Counted from the stretch's first letter, positions 13,901-27,100 are shown. The stretch is 64,000 bases of DNA from Strongylocentrotus purpuratus (GCF_000002235.5 NW_022145611.1:18263633-18327632); one strand, 5' to 3'. The notes: generated from the sequence alone by a model not told the origin. A program made the numbers and translations.

Positions 13901-16900
13901 TTTGGCAAAAACGATGAGCTAACCCTTGCCATTTTTACCAAAAATGGGCGATTTCGAATATATCCAAAATTTGCCTTTACTCCCCTTTAGGAAACGAACG
14001 GGAGTCATAATCATTCTAAGGACATCTTGGGACTATCATGATGAGAAAACGGAGACGATTGAAAATTTTCATTTTTTGGCAAAAACGATGAGCTAACCCC
14101 TTGCAATTTTTACCAAAAGGGACGATTTTCGAATATATCCAAATTTGCCTATTTACTCCCCTTTAGGAACAAACGGGAGTCATTATCATTTTAAGGACAT
14201 CTTGGGACTATCATGATGAGAAAACGGAGACGATTGAAAATTTTCATTTTTTGGCAATAACGATGAGCTAACCCCTTGCCATTTTTGCCAAAAAGGGGCA
14301 ATTTCGAATATATCCAAAATTTGCCTTTACTCCCCTTTTGGAAACGAACGGGAGTCATTATCATTCTAAGGACATCTTGGTACTATCATGATGAGAAAAC
14401 GGAGACGATTGAAAAATTTTATTTTTGGCAATAACGATGAGCTAACCCCTTGCAATTTTTACCAAAAGGGACGATTTTCGAATATATCCAAAATTTGCCT
14501 ATTTACTCCCCTTTAGGAACAAATGGGAGTCATTATCATTTTAAGGACATCTTGGGACTATCATGATGAGAAAACGGAGAGATTGAAAATTTTCATTTTT
14601 TGGCATAACGATGAGCTAACCCCTTGCCATTTTTGCCAAAAAGGGGCAATTTCGAATATATCCAAAATTTGCCTTTACTCCCTTTTGGAAACGAACGGGA
14701 GTCATTATCATTCTAAGGACATCTTGGGACTATCATGATGAGAAAACGGAGACGATTGAAAAATTTTATTTTTGGGCAAAAACGATGAGCTAACCCCTTG
14801 CCATTTTTGCCAAAAATGGGCGATTTCGAATATATCCAAAATTTGCCTTTACTCCCCTATTAGGACATACGAACGGGAGTCATAATCATTCTTATGACAT
14901 CTTGGGACTATCATGATGAGAAAACGGAGACGATTGAAAATTTTCATTTTTTGGCAAAAATGATGAGCTAACCCCTTGCCATTTTTACCAAAATGGACGA
15001 TTTTCGAATATATCCAAAATGTGCCTATTTACTCCCCTTTAGGAAACGAACGGGAGTCATAATCATTCTAAGGACATCTTGGGACTATCATGATGAGAAA
15101 ACGGAGACGATTGAAAATTTTTCATTTTTTGGCAAAAACGATGAGCTTACCCCTTGCCATTTTTGCAAAAAATGGGCGATTTCGAATATATCCAAAATTT
15201 GCCTTTACTCCCCTTTAGGAAACGAACGGGAGTCATAACATTCTAAGGACATCTTGGGACTATCATGATGAGAAAACGGAGACGATTGAAAATTTTCATT
15301 TTTTGGCAAAAACGATGAGCTAACGTACCCCTTGCCATTTTTTGCCAAAAATGGGCGATTTCGAATATATCCAAAATTTGCCTTTACTCCCCTTTAGGAA
15401 ACGAACGGGAGTCATAATCATTCTAAGGACATCTTGGGACTATCATGATGAGAAAACGGAGACGATTGAAAATTTTCATTTTTTTGGCAAAAACGATGAG
15501 CTAACCCCTTGCAATTTTTACCAAAAGGGACGATTTTCGAATATATCCAAAATTTGCCTATTTACTCCCCTTTAGGAACAAACGGGAGTCATTATCATTT
15601 TAAGGACATCTTGGGACTATCATGATGAGAAAACGGAGACGATTGAAAATTTTCATTTTTTGGCAATAACGATGAGCTAACCCCTTGCCATTTTTGCCAA
15701 AAAGGGCAATTTCGAATATATCCAAAATTTGCCTTTACTCCCCTTTTGGAAACGAACGGGAGTCATTATCATTCTAAGGACATCTTGGGACTATCATGAT
15801 GAGAAAACGGAGACGATTGAAAAATTTTATTTTTGGGCAAAAACGATGAGCTAACCCCTTGCCATTTTTGCCAAAAATGGGCGATTTCGAATATATCCAA
15901 AATTTGCCTTTACTCCCCTTTAGGAAACAAACGGGAGTCATAATCATTCTAAGGACATCTTGGGACTATCATGATGAGAAAACGGAGACGATTGAAAATT
16001 TCATTTTTTGGCAAAAACGATGAGCTAACGTACCCCTTGCCATTTTTTGCCAAAAATGGGCGATTTCGAATATATCCAAAATTTGCCTTTACTCCCCTTT
16101 AGGAAACGAACGGGAGTCATAATCATTCTAAGGACATCTTGGGACTATCATGATGAGAAAACGGAGACGATTGAAAATTTTCATTTTTTGGCAAAAACGA
16201 TGAGCTAACCCCTTGCAATTTTTACCAAAAGGGACGATTTTCGAATATATCCAAAATTTGCCTATTTACTCCCCTTTAGGAACAAACGGGAGTCATTATC
16301 ATTTTAAGGACATCTTGGGACTATCATGATGAGAAACGGAGAGGATTGAAAATTTTCATTTTTTGGCAATAACGATGAGCTAACCCCTTGCCATTTTTGC
16401 CAAAAAGGGGCAATTTCGAATATATCCAAATTTGCCTTTACTCCCTTTTTGGAAACGAACGGGAGTCATTATCATTCTAAGGACATCTTGGGACTATCAT
16501 GATGAGAAAACGGAGACGATTGAAAAATTTTATTTTTTGGCAAAAACGATGAGCTAACGTACCCTTGCCATTTTTTGCAAAAAATGGGCGATTTCGAATA
16601 TATCCCAAATTTGCCTTTACTCCCCTTTAGGAAACGAACGGGAGTCAAAATCATTCTAAGGACATCTTGGGACTATCATGATGAGAACGGAGACGATTAA
16701 AAATTTTCATTTTTTGGCAAAAATGATGAGCTAACCCCTTGCCATTTTTACCAAAATGGGCGATTTTCGAATATATCCAAAATGTGCCTATTTACTCCCC
16801 TTTAGGAAACGAACGGGAGTCATAATCATTCTAAGGACATCTTGGGACTATCATGATGAGAAAACGGAGAGGATTGAAAATTTTCATTTTTTGGCAAAAA

Positions 16901-18955
16901 CGATGAGCTAACCCCTTGCCATTTTTGCCAAAAATGGGCGATTTCGAATATATCCAAAATTTGCCTTTACTCCCCTTTAGGAAACGAACGGGAGTCATAA
17001 TCATTCTAAGGACATCTTGGGACTATCATGATGAGAAAACGGAGACGATTGAAAATTTTCATTTTTTGGCAAAAACGATGAGCTAACGTACCCCTTGCCA
17101 TTTTTTGCAAAAAATGGGCGATTTCGAATATATCCAAAATTTGCCTTTACTCCCCTTTAGGAAACGAACGGAGTCATAATCATTCTAAGGACATCTTGGG
17201 ACTATCATGATGAGAAAACGGAGACGATTGAAAATTTTCATTTTTTGGCAAAAACGATGAGCTAACCCCTTGCAATTTTTACCAAAAGGGACGATTTTCG
17301 AATATATCCAAAATTTGCCTATTTACTCCCCTTTAAGAATTAACGGGAGTCATTATCATTTTAAGGACATCTTGGGACTATCATGATGAGAAAACGGAGA
17401 CGATTGAAAATTTTCATTTTTTGGCAATAACGATGAGCTAACCCCTTGCCATTTTTGCCAAAAAGGGGCAATTTCGAATATATCCAAAATTTGCCTTTAC
17501 TCCCCTTTTGGAAACGAACGGGAGTCATTATAATTCTAAGGACATCTTGGGACTATCATGATGAGAAAACGGAGACGATTGAAAAATTTTATTTTTGGGC
17601 AAAAACGATGAGCTAACCCCTTGCCATTTTTGCCAAAAATGGGCGATTTCGAATATATCCAAAATTTGCCTTTACTCCCCTTTAGGAAACGAACGGGAGT
17701 CATAATCATTCTAGGACATCTTGGGACTATCATGATGAGAAAACGGAGAGGATTGAAAATTTCATTTTTTGGCAAAAACGATGAGCTAACCCCTTGCCAT
17801 TTTTGCCAAAAATGGGCGATTTCGAATATATCCAAAATTTGCCTTTACTCCCCTTTAGGAAACGAACGGGAGTCATAATCATTCTAAGGACATCTTGGGA
17901 CTATCATGATAAGAAAACGGAGACGATTGAAAATTTTCATTTTTTGGCAAAAACGATGAGCTAACGTACCCCTTGCCATTTTTTGCCAAAAATGGGCGAT
18001 TTCGAATATATCCAAAATTTGCCTTTACTCCCCTTTAGGAAACGAACGGGAGTCATTATCAATCTAAGGACATCTTGGGACTATCATGATGAGAAAACGG
18101 AGACGATTGAAAATTTTCATTTTTTTGGCAAAACGATGAGCTAACCCCTTGCCATTTTTGCCAAAAAGGGGCCATTTTCGAATATATCCAAAATTTGCCT
18201 TTACTCCCCTTTTGGAAACGAGGGAATCATTATCATTCTAAGGACATCTTGGGAATATCATGATGAGAAAACAGAGAGGATGGACAATTTTCATTTTTTG
18301 GCAAAATCGATGAGCTAACCCCTTGCCATTTTTACCAAAAGGGACGATTTTCGAATATATCAAAATTTGCCTTTACTCCCCTTTAGGAACAAACGGGAGT
18401 CATTATCATTTTAAGGACATCTTGGGACTATCATGATGAGAAAACGGAAACGATTGAAAATTTTCATTTTTTGGCAAAAAAGATGAGCTAACCCCTTGCA
18501 ATTTTTACCAAAAGGGACGATTTTCGAATATATCCAAAATTTGCCTTTACTCCCCTTTAGGAAACGAACGGGAGTCATAATCATTTTAAGGACATCTTGG
18601 GACTATCATGATGAGAAAACGGAAACGATTGAAAATTTTCATTTTTTGGCAAAAAAGATGAGCTAACCCCTTGCAATTTTTACCAAAAGGGACGATTTTC
18701 GAATATATCCAAAATTTGCCTTTACTCCCCTTTAGGAAACGAACGGGAGTCATAATCATTCTAAGGACATCTTGGGACTATCATGATGAGAAAACAGAGA
18801 GGATTGACAATTTTCATTTTTTGGCAAAAACGATGAGCTAACCCCTTGCCATTTTTACCAAAAGGGACGATTTTCGAATATATCAAAAATTTGCCTTTAC
18901 TTCCCTTTTGGAAACGAACAGGAGTCATAATCATTCTAAGGACATCTTGCATGGG
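7982..18955 (+). repeat. Satellite array, right block
   Basis: Same monomer family as the left block with a different variant mix. A form reading TTGCAATTTTTACCAAAAGGGACGATT followed by CTATTTACTCCCC is common here. So is a form with GAAAAATTTTATTTTTGGGC (about 8645, 10043, 11454, 12330, 13711, 14759, 15822, 17581). The short GAGCCATTTTT monomer and the TCATGGAAAG variant are absent. An insertion giving GAGCTAACGTACCCC marks monomers near 9550, 15323, 16028, 16556, 17088 and 17964. Monomers from about 18,200 on are more diverged. Confidence 0.95.
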
Positions 18956-19170
18956 ACTTTAATGATGAGAAAACGGAGACGATTGACGATTTTTTTTGGC
19001 AATAATCCCTTGCCATTTTTGCCAAAAACATGTGAATTTTCCCCAAGTTTGGTTAATCTGGGAACTTACGGGGATTAATATAATTCTGAGAGCAAGTTGG
19101 GACTGATGATGATGACCTACCCCATTTTTGCCACAAAGTGGCGATTTTTTGAATATTTCCTATTTTCGCC
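18956..19170 (+). repeat. Decayed right edge of the satellite array
   Basis: Monomer landmarks persist but are heavily changed: GAAAACGGAGACGATTGAC, CCTTGCCATTTTTGCC, then a poor copy with GTTGGGACTGATGATG and CCCATTTTTGCC, then GAATATTTCC. This is the usual decay at the border of a tandem array, where recombination no longer homogenises copies. Confidence 0.8.
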
Positions 19171-19186
19171 TGTCAACCGTGACTTA

Positions 19187-19635
19187 GGCCTAAAATAAAA
19201 ACTTGTTGCATTGCCCTTTGCAACCGACTCACAAATCTGAAAATCTACGGTCGGCATTTTAAAAAAGGTTTTTTTTTAAACCGTTTTTTAGATTTTTTTT
19301 TTATTAATTAATACAAAAATATGTATTTTGTTTGTGTAAATGGGATATAAATGCATAAAATAAAATTATTACAAAATTCTCACTCGTGCAAACCATGGAT
19401 GATTATGAGGTGAAAAAGATATCGACATCGAATGATAACGTTAAAACACATGTATTAAAGCATTAAATACTGAGAATATCAGCCAAAAGAGAGCGGGACA
19501 AAAAAACATTCAAATCTGAAAAATATCGGCCCAAAGAGGGCAACAAAAAAAAAGTTTTAAAAAAAAATCTTTTCCGACCGACCGACCCATGTTTTGGCAC
19601 CTAAAGGGCAATGCAACAAGTTTTTATTTTAGGCC
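19187..19635 (+). mobile_element. PIF/Harbinger-like MITE, copy 1
   Basis: A 449-bp element with perfect terminal inverted repeats of more than 30 bp starting GGCCTAAAATAAAAACTTG. A 3-bp target duplication TTA lies on both sides (19184-19186 and 19636-19638). A subterminal block carries GACCGACC-type motifs at both ends. The interior is AT-rich with no coding capacity. TWA target duplications and GGCC-type ends are characteristic of PIF/Harbinger elements and Tourist-like MITEs. It sits just outside the satellite edge. Two further copies lie at 37689 and 35626. Confidence 0.85.
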
Positions 19636-19638
19636 TTA

Positions 19639-20423
19639 TAACTAGACATGTATATATCAGCATTCAGGATGTATATTGCATACATTGTGTGTTGTTACAT
19701 CAGGCAAGCGACAGTTATTATTTTGAGATACAATACATAGCTTGTGAATGCAGTGGTTCATCGTAAGGTAAACATATTCGATTTTGAATATGGCCTTTTG
19801 AGATGTAAAAATTTAATGTGGGTTGGTAACATGTCGATTCATATTATATTGCTATCATGTACTCCGGTATTGGGTGCTATCTAGAACAACAAAAAAGTGA
19901 TGTGTTTGATTGAAAATATGTGTTGAACAATCTTCTAAAGTGAGTTTGTCATAAATCGTGATGATGCGATATCACTATCTAAATCACACTATTTAGAGAG
20001 AAGTGTAATACACAATGCTTAAAGGAAGCTTCTAATTAGAGACATCATGCCTTATCTCTTATCATAGTCTTCATTTTATAATTGTTAAACCTATTCACAG
20101 TGTTGCTCATTTCTCGGAATTTAGGTGCACAAAGTAATTTTTTAATTCAGCAATGTATTGTATTCATTGGTTTTTCTATTGAAGATTATTTATGCGTATA
20201 TATTTTATGCAAACTAGTATTGCTCTTAATACTCCTACACATTTGACTAAATATAATTTGTTTACCCCGAGGAGTCTGGGCTCATATGAAGGTGTATTGT
20301 GTATGGAAAGGTTGAAACATATTTGTTTATAGAGATATAATGAAGTGGTGATGTTGACATACAATGGTTTTGGCTCACAGTGAATATTCAATTACAATGT
20401 ATACAGGGTGTCCCTGAAAAATT
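19639..20423. other. Non-coding AT-rich DNA
   Basis: I see no gene, RNA or repeat structure here. A TACAGGGTGTCCC motif near 20402 resembles sequences at the ends of some invertebrate DNA transposons, but I find no partner end. Confidence 0.5.
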
Positions 20424-20670
20424 ACAATTATGACCAAATGAAACTTGCCACTGCGAGCAATAGATTAATATCATTTTTTGACACAGCTGTGACCACAGAA
20501 CTGTTTACTCTGCAACTAAACAACAAACCTTTAATGAGGTCACCATCTGATAAATAAGTAGAAGCCTATGATATCACTTGATAAGAGCAAACATTTGTTT
20601 AGGCCAAAATGATTTTCATGCACTCTTTAGTGTATTTTTTCTCACATGTTTTCAAGCCATAGTTTATCAA
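20424..20670 (+). repeat. Duplicated segment, unit 1
   Basis: This segment is repeated about 392 bp downstream with scattered substitutions and small indels. Shared landmarks are ACAATTATGACC, GAAACTTGCCACT, TGACCACAGAA, TGTTTACTCTGC, AATGAGGTCACCA, AGTAGAAGCC, ATGATATCAC and GATAAGAGCAAACATTT. It may be part of an unrecognised transposon or a local duplication. No coding potential. Confidence 0.8.
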
Positions 20671-20815
20671 TGAAAATATCACAATTTGTGCAACATTTAA
20701 CGCTTAATTTACCATATATCAAGACCATGGAAATATTTCAAAATGTTGGAAATAAAAAAATTAAAGATCCCAACTAGCCAAGAGGTAATAGACTAGCAAT
20801 TCAGTCCAATTTGTC

Positions 20816-21088
20816 ACAATTATGACCATGTGAAACTTGCCACTACGAGCAACAGATTAATATCACTTGTTGACACATCATGCATGTGACCACAGAATTG
20901 TTTACTCTGCCACACTAATATAAACAATGAAACTTCAATGAGGTCACCACCTGAACAATAAGGAAGTAGAAGCCCATGATATCACATGATAAGAGCAAAC
21001 ATTTTTTGAGGCCAAAATGCTTTTCGTGCACTAAATGGTGTATTTTTTGTTCCCACATATATTTTTTTTTCAAGCCATTTTATATCAT
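20816..21088 (+). repeat. Duplicated segment, unit 2
   Basis: Second copy of the 20424 unit in the same orientation and with the same order of landmarks. It has small insertions (TCATGCA after GACACA, and a longer T run before CAAGCCAT). The two units are separated by about 145 bp of unrelated AT-rich sequence. Confidence 0.8.
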
Positions 21089-24007
21089 CTAATACCCATG
21101 TTCAGGAAATTGAATATTGCACACAGTCTGTGAAATAAAGAGATTCCGATTCTTTTTAGACAATTTCAATTACTGGTAAACAAAATAATCAATCAGTCTG
21201 AAAAGTCATAAAGATGAATAAGAATAAAACAAATAATATTTTGTTTACCCAGAGATAACCTATTACATCAATGCTGTTCTTCATGCGGGCCAGGCTAGAA
21301 TATAAAATGTATTCTTTGAACACTTTGTTGGCAAGATTGTTTTGCAATCACAGATTGATTAACTCGACTTGAACTTATATAGGGCTACAGGTATCATTTC
21401 CTCAATAAAGAGGGAAGTTTTCATAGTTTGATAGATAATATCTCTCTTGTCATGGGATCTTTATCACTCTGTTTCAGTAGTATTTTATTCCTGGTTTATT
21501 TCCTCTTTAAAATGATGCCAAAAATCAAGTTAAAATCATTCATTTTGATAAGTATCAAATTGTACCAGCAGAAATTGAAATAGACTTGTTGAACAGATAC
21601 ATAGTCCCACCTGCATTTCTAAACAGAAAAACCCTCTCATGTAGACGAGTATTACAGTGGCAATGATGTCATATACTGTAGAGGCCGATTCCGTCATTAT
21701 GTTAATGTTTCTGCTGGACTGTATTTACAGAAGCAAAATGAAAGTTTCCCATACTTGAGATTTAACCAAAACAAAACATGCTTAAACCTCAAATGAGTTT
21801 TGATACCATTGTTCTAGACATCTCAACTCTGTAATAGGAGTAGGACCAATTTAAAATGCAGGAAAACTGTGCATTACCGGGTGCATTATAAAAAATAAAA
21901 AAAACTTTAAAAAAAAAGGTCCCTTTAAAACTTTACTCCTAAAGACAGTTGGGTTCTTAATAATAGTCGATAAAACATTTACAAGTTAAAAAACTAATGG
22001 CAATGTATTTTACTCACTACCCATTCATCAATTATTGTTGATGACATTGAATCATTTATAAGATAATCTCTATGGTTATTAATGGCTCATCCTGCTTTCA
22101 ATTGACACAAAACCAAAACCTCAACCTCAATCCTTTTCATTTCATATAGTTCCCACGAATCATGACATATACATGTATATATGGCAGCCAAAAATGATCC
22201 TTACAAAATCCCCAAAATGAAACGCAAATTCCCGTGATGGAAAATCATGCTAGCAAAATTATTCCCTGATGTTAAAGCTAATCTTGAGCTCTGGTATAGA
22301 AATCACATTTTGAGAGAAAATTGTTATCATTTATTCCGGATTGTTTAGCCTGCAGTAGATTGGTTGTTTGAACCAGTGAAATAAAAACAAACTTTATACT
22401 GGGCATCATCTTCGATAAAAAAACAAAACTTCCCTTTGCACTACAGTATCTATAGCATAGTGACATGTGTTACTACCCATATTTCCTTATCTTTCTATGC
22501 TCATTACTCAGCCACTATACATTTTCTACCAAAATTGTTTAGCCGCATCATTTATTTGTAATCTTGAACATTCAGTATAACTTTCGTCGGATTCTGTGAG
22601 AATTTATTTTTTACATTCACCAGAACTCAAGTTTATCTTTACAAAATGCAATCACACATTCCTAACAAGAAACATAAACAGTCATAAAATAGGTGTATAA
22701 ACATATTCAGAGATACTTCCTTGTTTATTAGCATAATCTTTGCATTTCATTTTAATGCCCTGCAATAGAGCTCTCATAAACTATATCAAACTAATGTAAA
22801 CACAGAGAAGGAATACAAGTACTTGAATATTTTGATCAAAATCGTGTAATCTCCTGGCAGTTGCAGCTAAGCCATTCAGTTGAATGTAAGAGTTCAATAT
22901 ATATTTGGAGAACATGATTTTTCTGCCAAATTTCATACATGTAATCATAAAGCTACTGTCAATGAGCAACTGAACTTTATTTATTATTATCTGCTTAGAA
23001 AATGAAGGCATGATTTAAGCATATATTTCATCATTACAAAATAATTTGCATAAAAATTAGTCAATTACCCCTTGATACAATTGTACATAAATTTATAAAT
23101 TTCTCCATGTAGGCTCCTAAATCATTAATGTCACATTCCTTCTCCAAGATTAGGAGAATAATAAACATGAAAGAATCACACATTCTAACTTTTAAGTCAG
23201 AATTACAGTATTAAAACAATAAAATATTACTCATTCCCCACCCCTCTCTCGCTCTCTCTCTCTTCACTATTATTCAACCTCTTTCATTTGCTATCCGTCT
23301 ATTTCTTTCTCTCTTTCCCCTTCTCTCTCTCTCTCTCTCTCTCTCCCATTTTGTAATATGAACATGTCAGAAGTTTGTGAAAAGTTACTATACCAGGAAA
23401 CAATACTTAAACACATGATGAATTCTTCCAGACCTTATATGAATCAAATAGCAAATTGCAGTATATGATAATCAAAATATTAAGATACCCTAATCACACA
23501 TAGAATTGCACAGAATTACGTATATATATAATAGCTAATAAATTAAAATATGTACCCCTGTGTGTCATAACTGTTTTGACATAATGGTATCCAGGAAGTA
23601 CATGAATCTATTAAGGCTCCTCCTAGCCCTTTTTCATATCCTGTATCACTACCGGTACCTCTTAAACACATGATTGGATTACACAATACTAAATCACATG
23701 ACCAATCACATGACTGAGTTCCAATAAGAGCAGGTAATAAATATACACCTTGAAAGAAAGTCATTACAGTCTCAAAGATCGCTTACTGCGATAGCTAAAG
23801 GCAAAATGGATTCTTTTAAATTACACAAAAGCTCGACATGATTCTAAAAGTTCAGGCAAGATGTATTGAAAAGTGGACTGTAGAAGACAGATACGTTCAT
23901 AAATGTATGTCTCATTCTAGATTAACATCATGACAAGGGGAAAACTAGACACAATAGGGCTGTTCATGCATGGTAAGGCAACAGTGGAACGGGTGAAAAG
24001 GTGCCTC
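21089..24007. other. Intergenic region and RNase T2 3' flank
   Basis: AT-rich sequence without a recognisable gene. The part next to 24007 should hold the 3' UTR of the RNase T2 gene, but I could not fix a polyadenylation site. Short open frames on both strands show no protein-like composition. Confidence 0.5.
23240..23345. repeat. CT-rich simple repeat
   Basis: Runs of CTCTCT interrupted by short AT-rich segments, ending in a nearly pure (CT)n tract at about 23322-23344. Confidence 0.85.
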
Positions 24008-24163
24008 TCAATTCACAAGAGGATAGAAAATGAGCTTATCATTTGCACAGCTCTCTTCCCCCAGGCTTGATTTCCGCATTGAGTTAAGTCCGACGCAGTT
24101 AACCGGGTTGAACTGTTTGTCCAAACAGATTTCAACTTGCGATAGGTACACGAGTTGAGTCTT
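24008..24163 (-). CDS. RNase T2 exon 8 (C-terminus and stop)
   Basis: Acceptor TTACTCTGTAG. It encodes KTQLVYLSQVEICLDKQF, then a Cys-containing tail ending LIFYPLVN and TGA at 24008-24010. The L..V.ICLD...N...C pattern is the conserved last strand of T2 enzymes. The frame joins exon 7 in phase 0 and gives the gene a complete C-terminus. Confidence 0.9.
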   Translation of the reverse strand, partial: KTQLVYLSQVEICLDKQFNPVNCVGLNSMRKSSLGEESCANDKLIFYPLVN

Positions 24164-27100
24164 CTACAGAGTAACAACAAAGGAGAAATGGTTGAATGAG
24201 TAACAGTTTTAAAACTGAAAGGGATAATGCAGTACGGTAGACGAACTGAAATTAAGCCACAGCAAACTTTCTTAAGTCTAAAATGATTTTAGGTAAAAGC
24301 TGACAGTAGTTTTTGTCTTACTTTGTTATCAGCGAGAAATAGTACTGAACAACCCATGCTCCGGTGACTGGATGAATTCTTCACTTGTACCCTGGACACA
24401 ACCAACACATGCCTCATCCTACCCCTACCCCTAACCTGAAACCTAACTGCTTCTCATTTGAGTTATGCACCACGTAGACGCAATTAACTTTGATTTTTCG
24501 TCAGCTTTCAGTTACAACTGCTTGTAAACATACAAAAGTGTAGCCAATATCTAAGCAATATGCTTATTTGAATAGAAGATGATATAATAATACTTACATG
24601 ATCATATACACAGGTGACAGTAGGATCTGTACCAATCGCACCCTTCACAGCATTAAAAATCGTTGGGTAGTCATAGCTATTTGTTTTAGAAGGGACAATC
24701 GCACTAGCTTCAAGCATCCTGTAATTGTACAGTTAAGAGAACAAAAATAAAACAACTTTACTCATTTAAACAAAAGTAATACACTAGCTATTCAAAAACT
24801 AACTCATCATGTATTTATCATATGTCTATCAACTTTGGGACACTTTATGACACATTTATATTTCTAGCTATTTGTACATAAATGATGATAAAGAAGATGA
24901 TGATGATGATCACAACAGAATCAAACAAAATAATGTACCGGTAGACATGATTGTGGAATGTGATAATCACCACATACATTGCATGGGACACATCTATTGA
25001 ACTAAAGGGAGAAGAACAAAATCCTGAATCCTGGCTATTTAAACTTTAAGATCCTTAGCTAGATACAATGGCAGACCAAATTTGCTTACATGTATATTTG
25101 CATTGTTTTTATTTCCAGGAAATCACACACATTTCATGATCTATGAATTTCCCTGATTAACAACCAACAATCACAATGCGACTCAGAATGGAACATGATA
25201 CATTTTACTTCAATTTCTTTCATTGAAAACCATGGAAGTACAGTAATATATACATATCTGTCACAAGTACCTTTGATTCAAGTGGAAACTAGGAGATCAA
25301 ATTTGTCAAGTTGCATATCTACTTCCTTGATATCACCAATACAGGGCATCAAGGACATTCAACTTTTTTAAGATAAGAAAATATATATATATAATATACA
25401 GTAGGCTTGCGGTTACACCACGTGAGAGAGAGGGAGGATTGGGAAGTCCTGAAAAGGATTGTTGGTGTAGTCTTGAAATAAAGACTGTTGGTTATCTTTC
25501 TTAGCTTATAGTTCTAAGGAGAGCCGGTTGAAGAGGATAGGTGGCAGGAGTGGTACCTACCCTTTGATGTCAAACTGTTTCCTAAGAGTGAGGGTCTTTT
25601 GGAAGTAATTGTGCTCTCCATAGAGAGCTGGTAGCAACGAAGCACATGTGCCATGCTTATCCCATTCATGTGACCTGATAGAGGAAAACAAAAGACATCT
25701 CAACTGTGAGAGAGTGGTACAGTGTATACTGCCTAAATTTGTAGTAAAACATGAAAATAATTTGGAAGAATACCAAGAAAGAAACCTGCCCCTGAAAAGT
25801 TTCACTTTCTTTAGATCATGAGCTTTCATTTGACATGCAATGTCTATTTTAAAAACTCGATAGGATAGCAAAGTTCAATTCAGTACTCCCACTACTATTT
25901 CTACATGTACTTCAACTACCCGGTACCACTTCAACTAACCAAAACTACTTTAGATACAATTAACCGCAACATGCCCCTGACATCATGCTTTTGGTAATAA
26001 ATTCCCAACACTCTTTTAGTCAATCCTTATCAGTTATTGTGAAACGGATTCTATGGATTTGGGGATTATTATGTTGGATATTTTGATGCCATTTGGTATT
26101 ATGTCAGTAAGTCAATCACCCTGACATTTGTAATAAAAGAGGATAGACAATAAACCAAACTGAAAAATGAAAGAGAGCTTTCACTACATTGCACTTTCAA
26201 AAAATTATGGCAGGGGGGGAGTCCACATTTTCTCGAAATCAAAACTATGATGCTGTGTTTTTTAACTATGATTTTGTATAAGGATTTTTGCATGAAAATA
26301 TAGAAGTTGGTTTTAATGCAAACTAAATACATTGGAGACTGGGTACATGTATTTTCACAGGTAAATTACTCAAACAGGAACTATGAACTTCAATACATGT
26401 GGCTAGAATGGAATTTTGGCACAATAACAACTTTAAAAAAAGGTGAAAATGAATTAAATTCTCCAATGATCCTATTATTCAATTGTTGTGCATCGTTTCT
26501 GTAGTACTGTACATGTAGTACTGTACATGTAGTATGTAGTCATTGTTAGTTGAGGTGGTAGAAGTACTAGTACACCATAGGTGTACCATGTTTTATATAT
26601 AATGTTATCAATGTCTATATAAAACAACTCCTTATCTCTCTTCCCTACTTTCCTCTTTCTCTTCTTTTCATACCTTACATTTATTTGTCATTTTCTTTGT
26701 TATTTGTATCTCTTCTTTCTCCACTTCTCTCTACTCCCCCCCCCCCCCCCCTCTCTCTCTCTCTCTCCCATTTTGTCACAACCATTCTCTTTCCTCTTTC
26801 AATTTATCTCTTAGTGAAAGATGCTTTTCTTTCTTTCTATTTTTTTTCCTTATTTGTATACAATCTTAACTGAGAAGGGCAACTGAATTTACAAGAAGTG
26901 TTTCCTTAATCAAGCTCCTGTATCAATAAAGAAATAGGGAAGTAAGCTAAGTATATCAATATCTGTAAACAGCATACCCTTTATAGATTAACCTTTGAAT
27001 ACTAAAGCAATAATAAAACCTGGCTGGGTTATAAGGAAACTGCAAGATATACAGACAAAAGGAGCAAAACGTTGTACTTAACAAGTCAGAGGAAATTGAA

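Noticed and set aside
622-18952. Many open frames of 60-130 codons on both strands with repeated peptides such as MPFLPKMGDFEYIQ
   Set aside because: They are the satellite monomer read in translation. The monomer is near a multiple of three, so the same peptide recurs; most copies contain TAA, and frames shift at every indel.
1-18955. Regular repeats suggestive of a CRISPR array
   Set aside because: There are no unique spacers: the whole period is conserved, and the surroundings are eukaryotic genes.
23543-23764. Cys-containing minus-strand frame considered as the last RNase T2 exon
   Set aside because: It lacks the T2 C-terminal pattern and a matching acceptor. The frame at 24008-24163 has both and ends in a stop.
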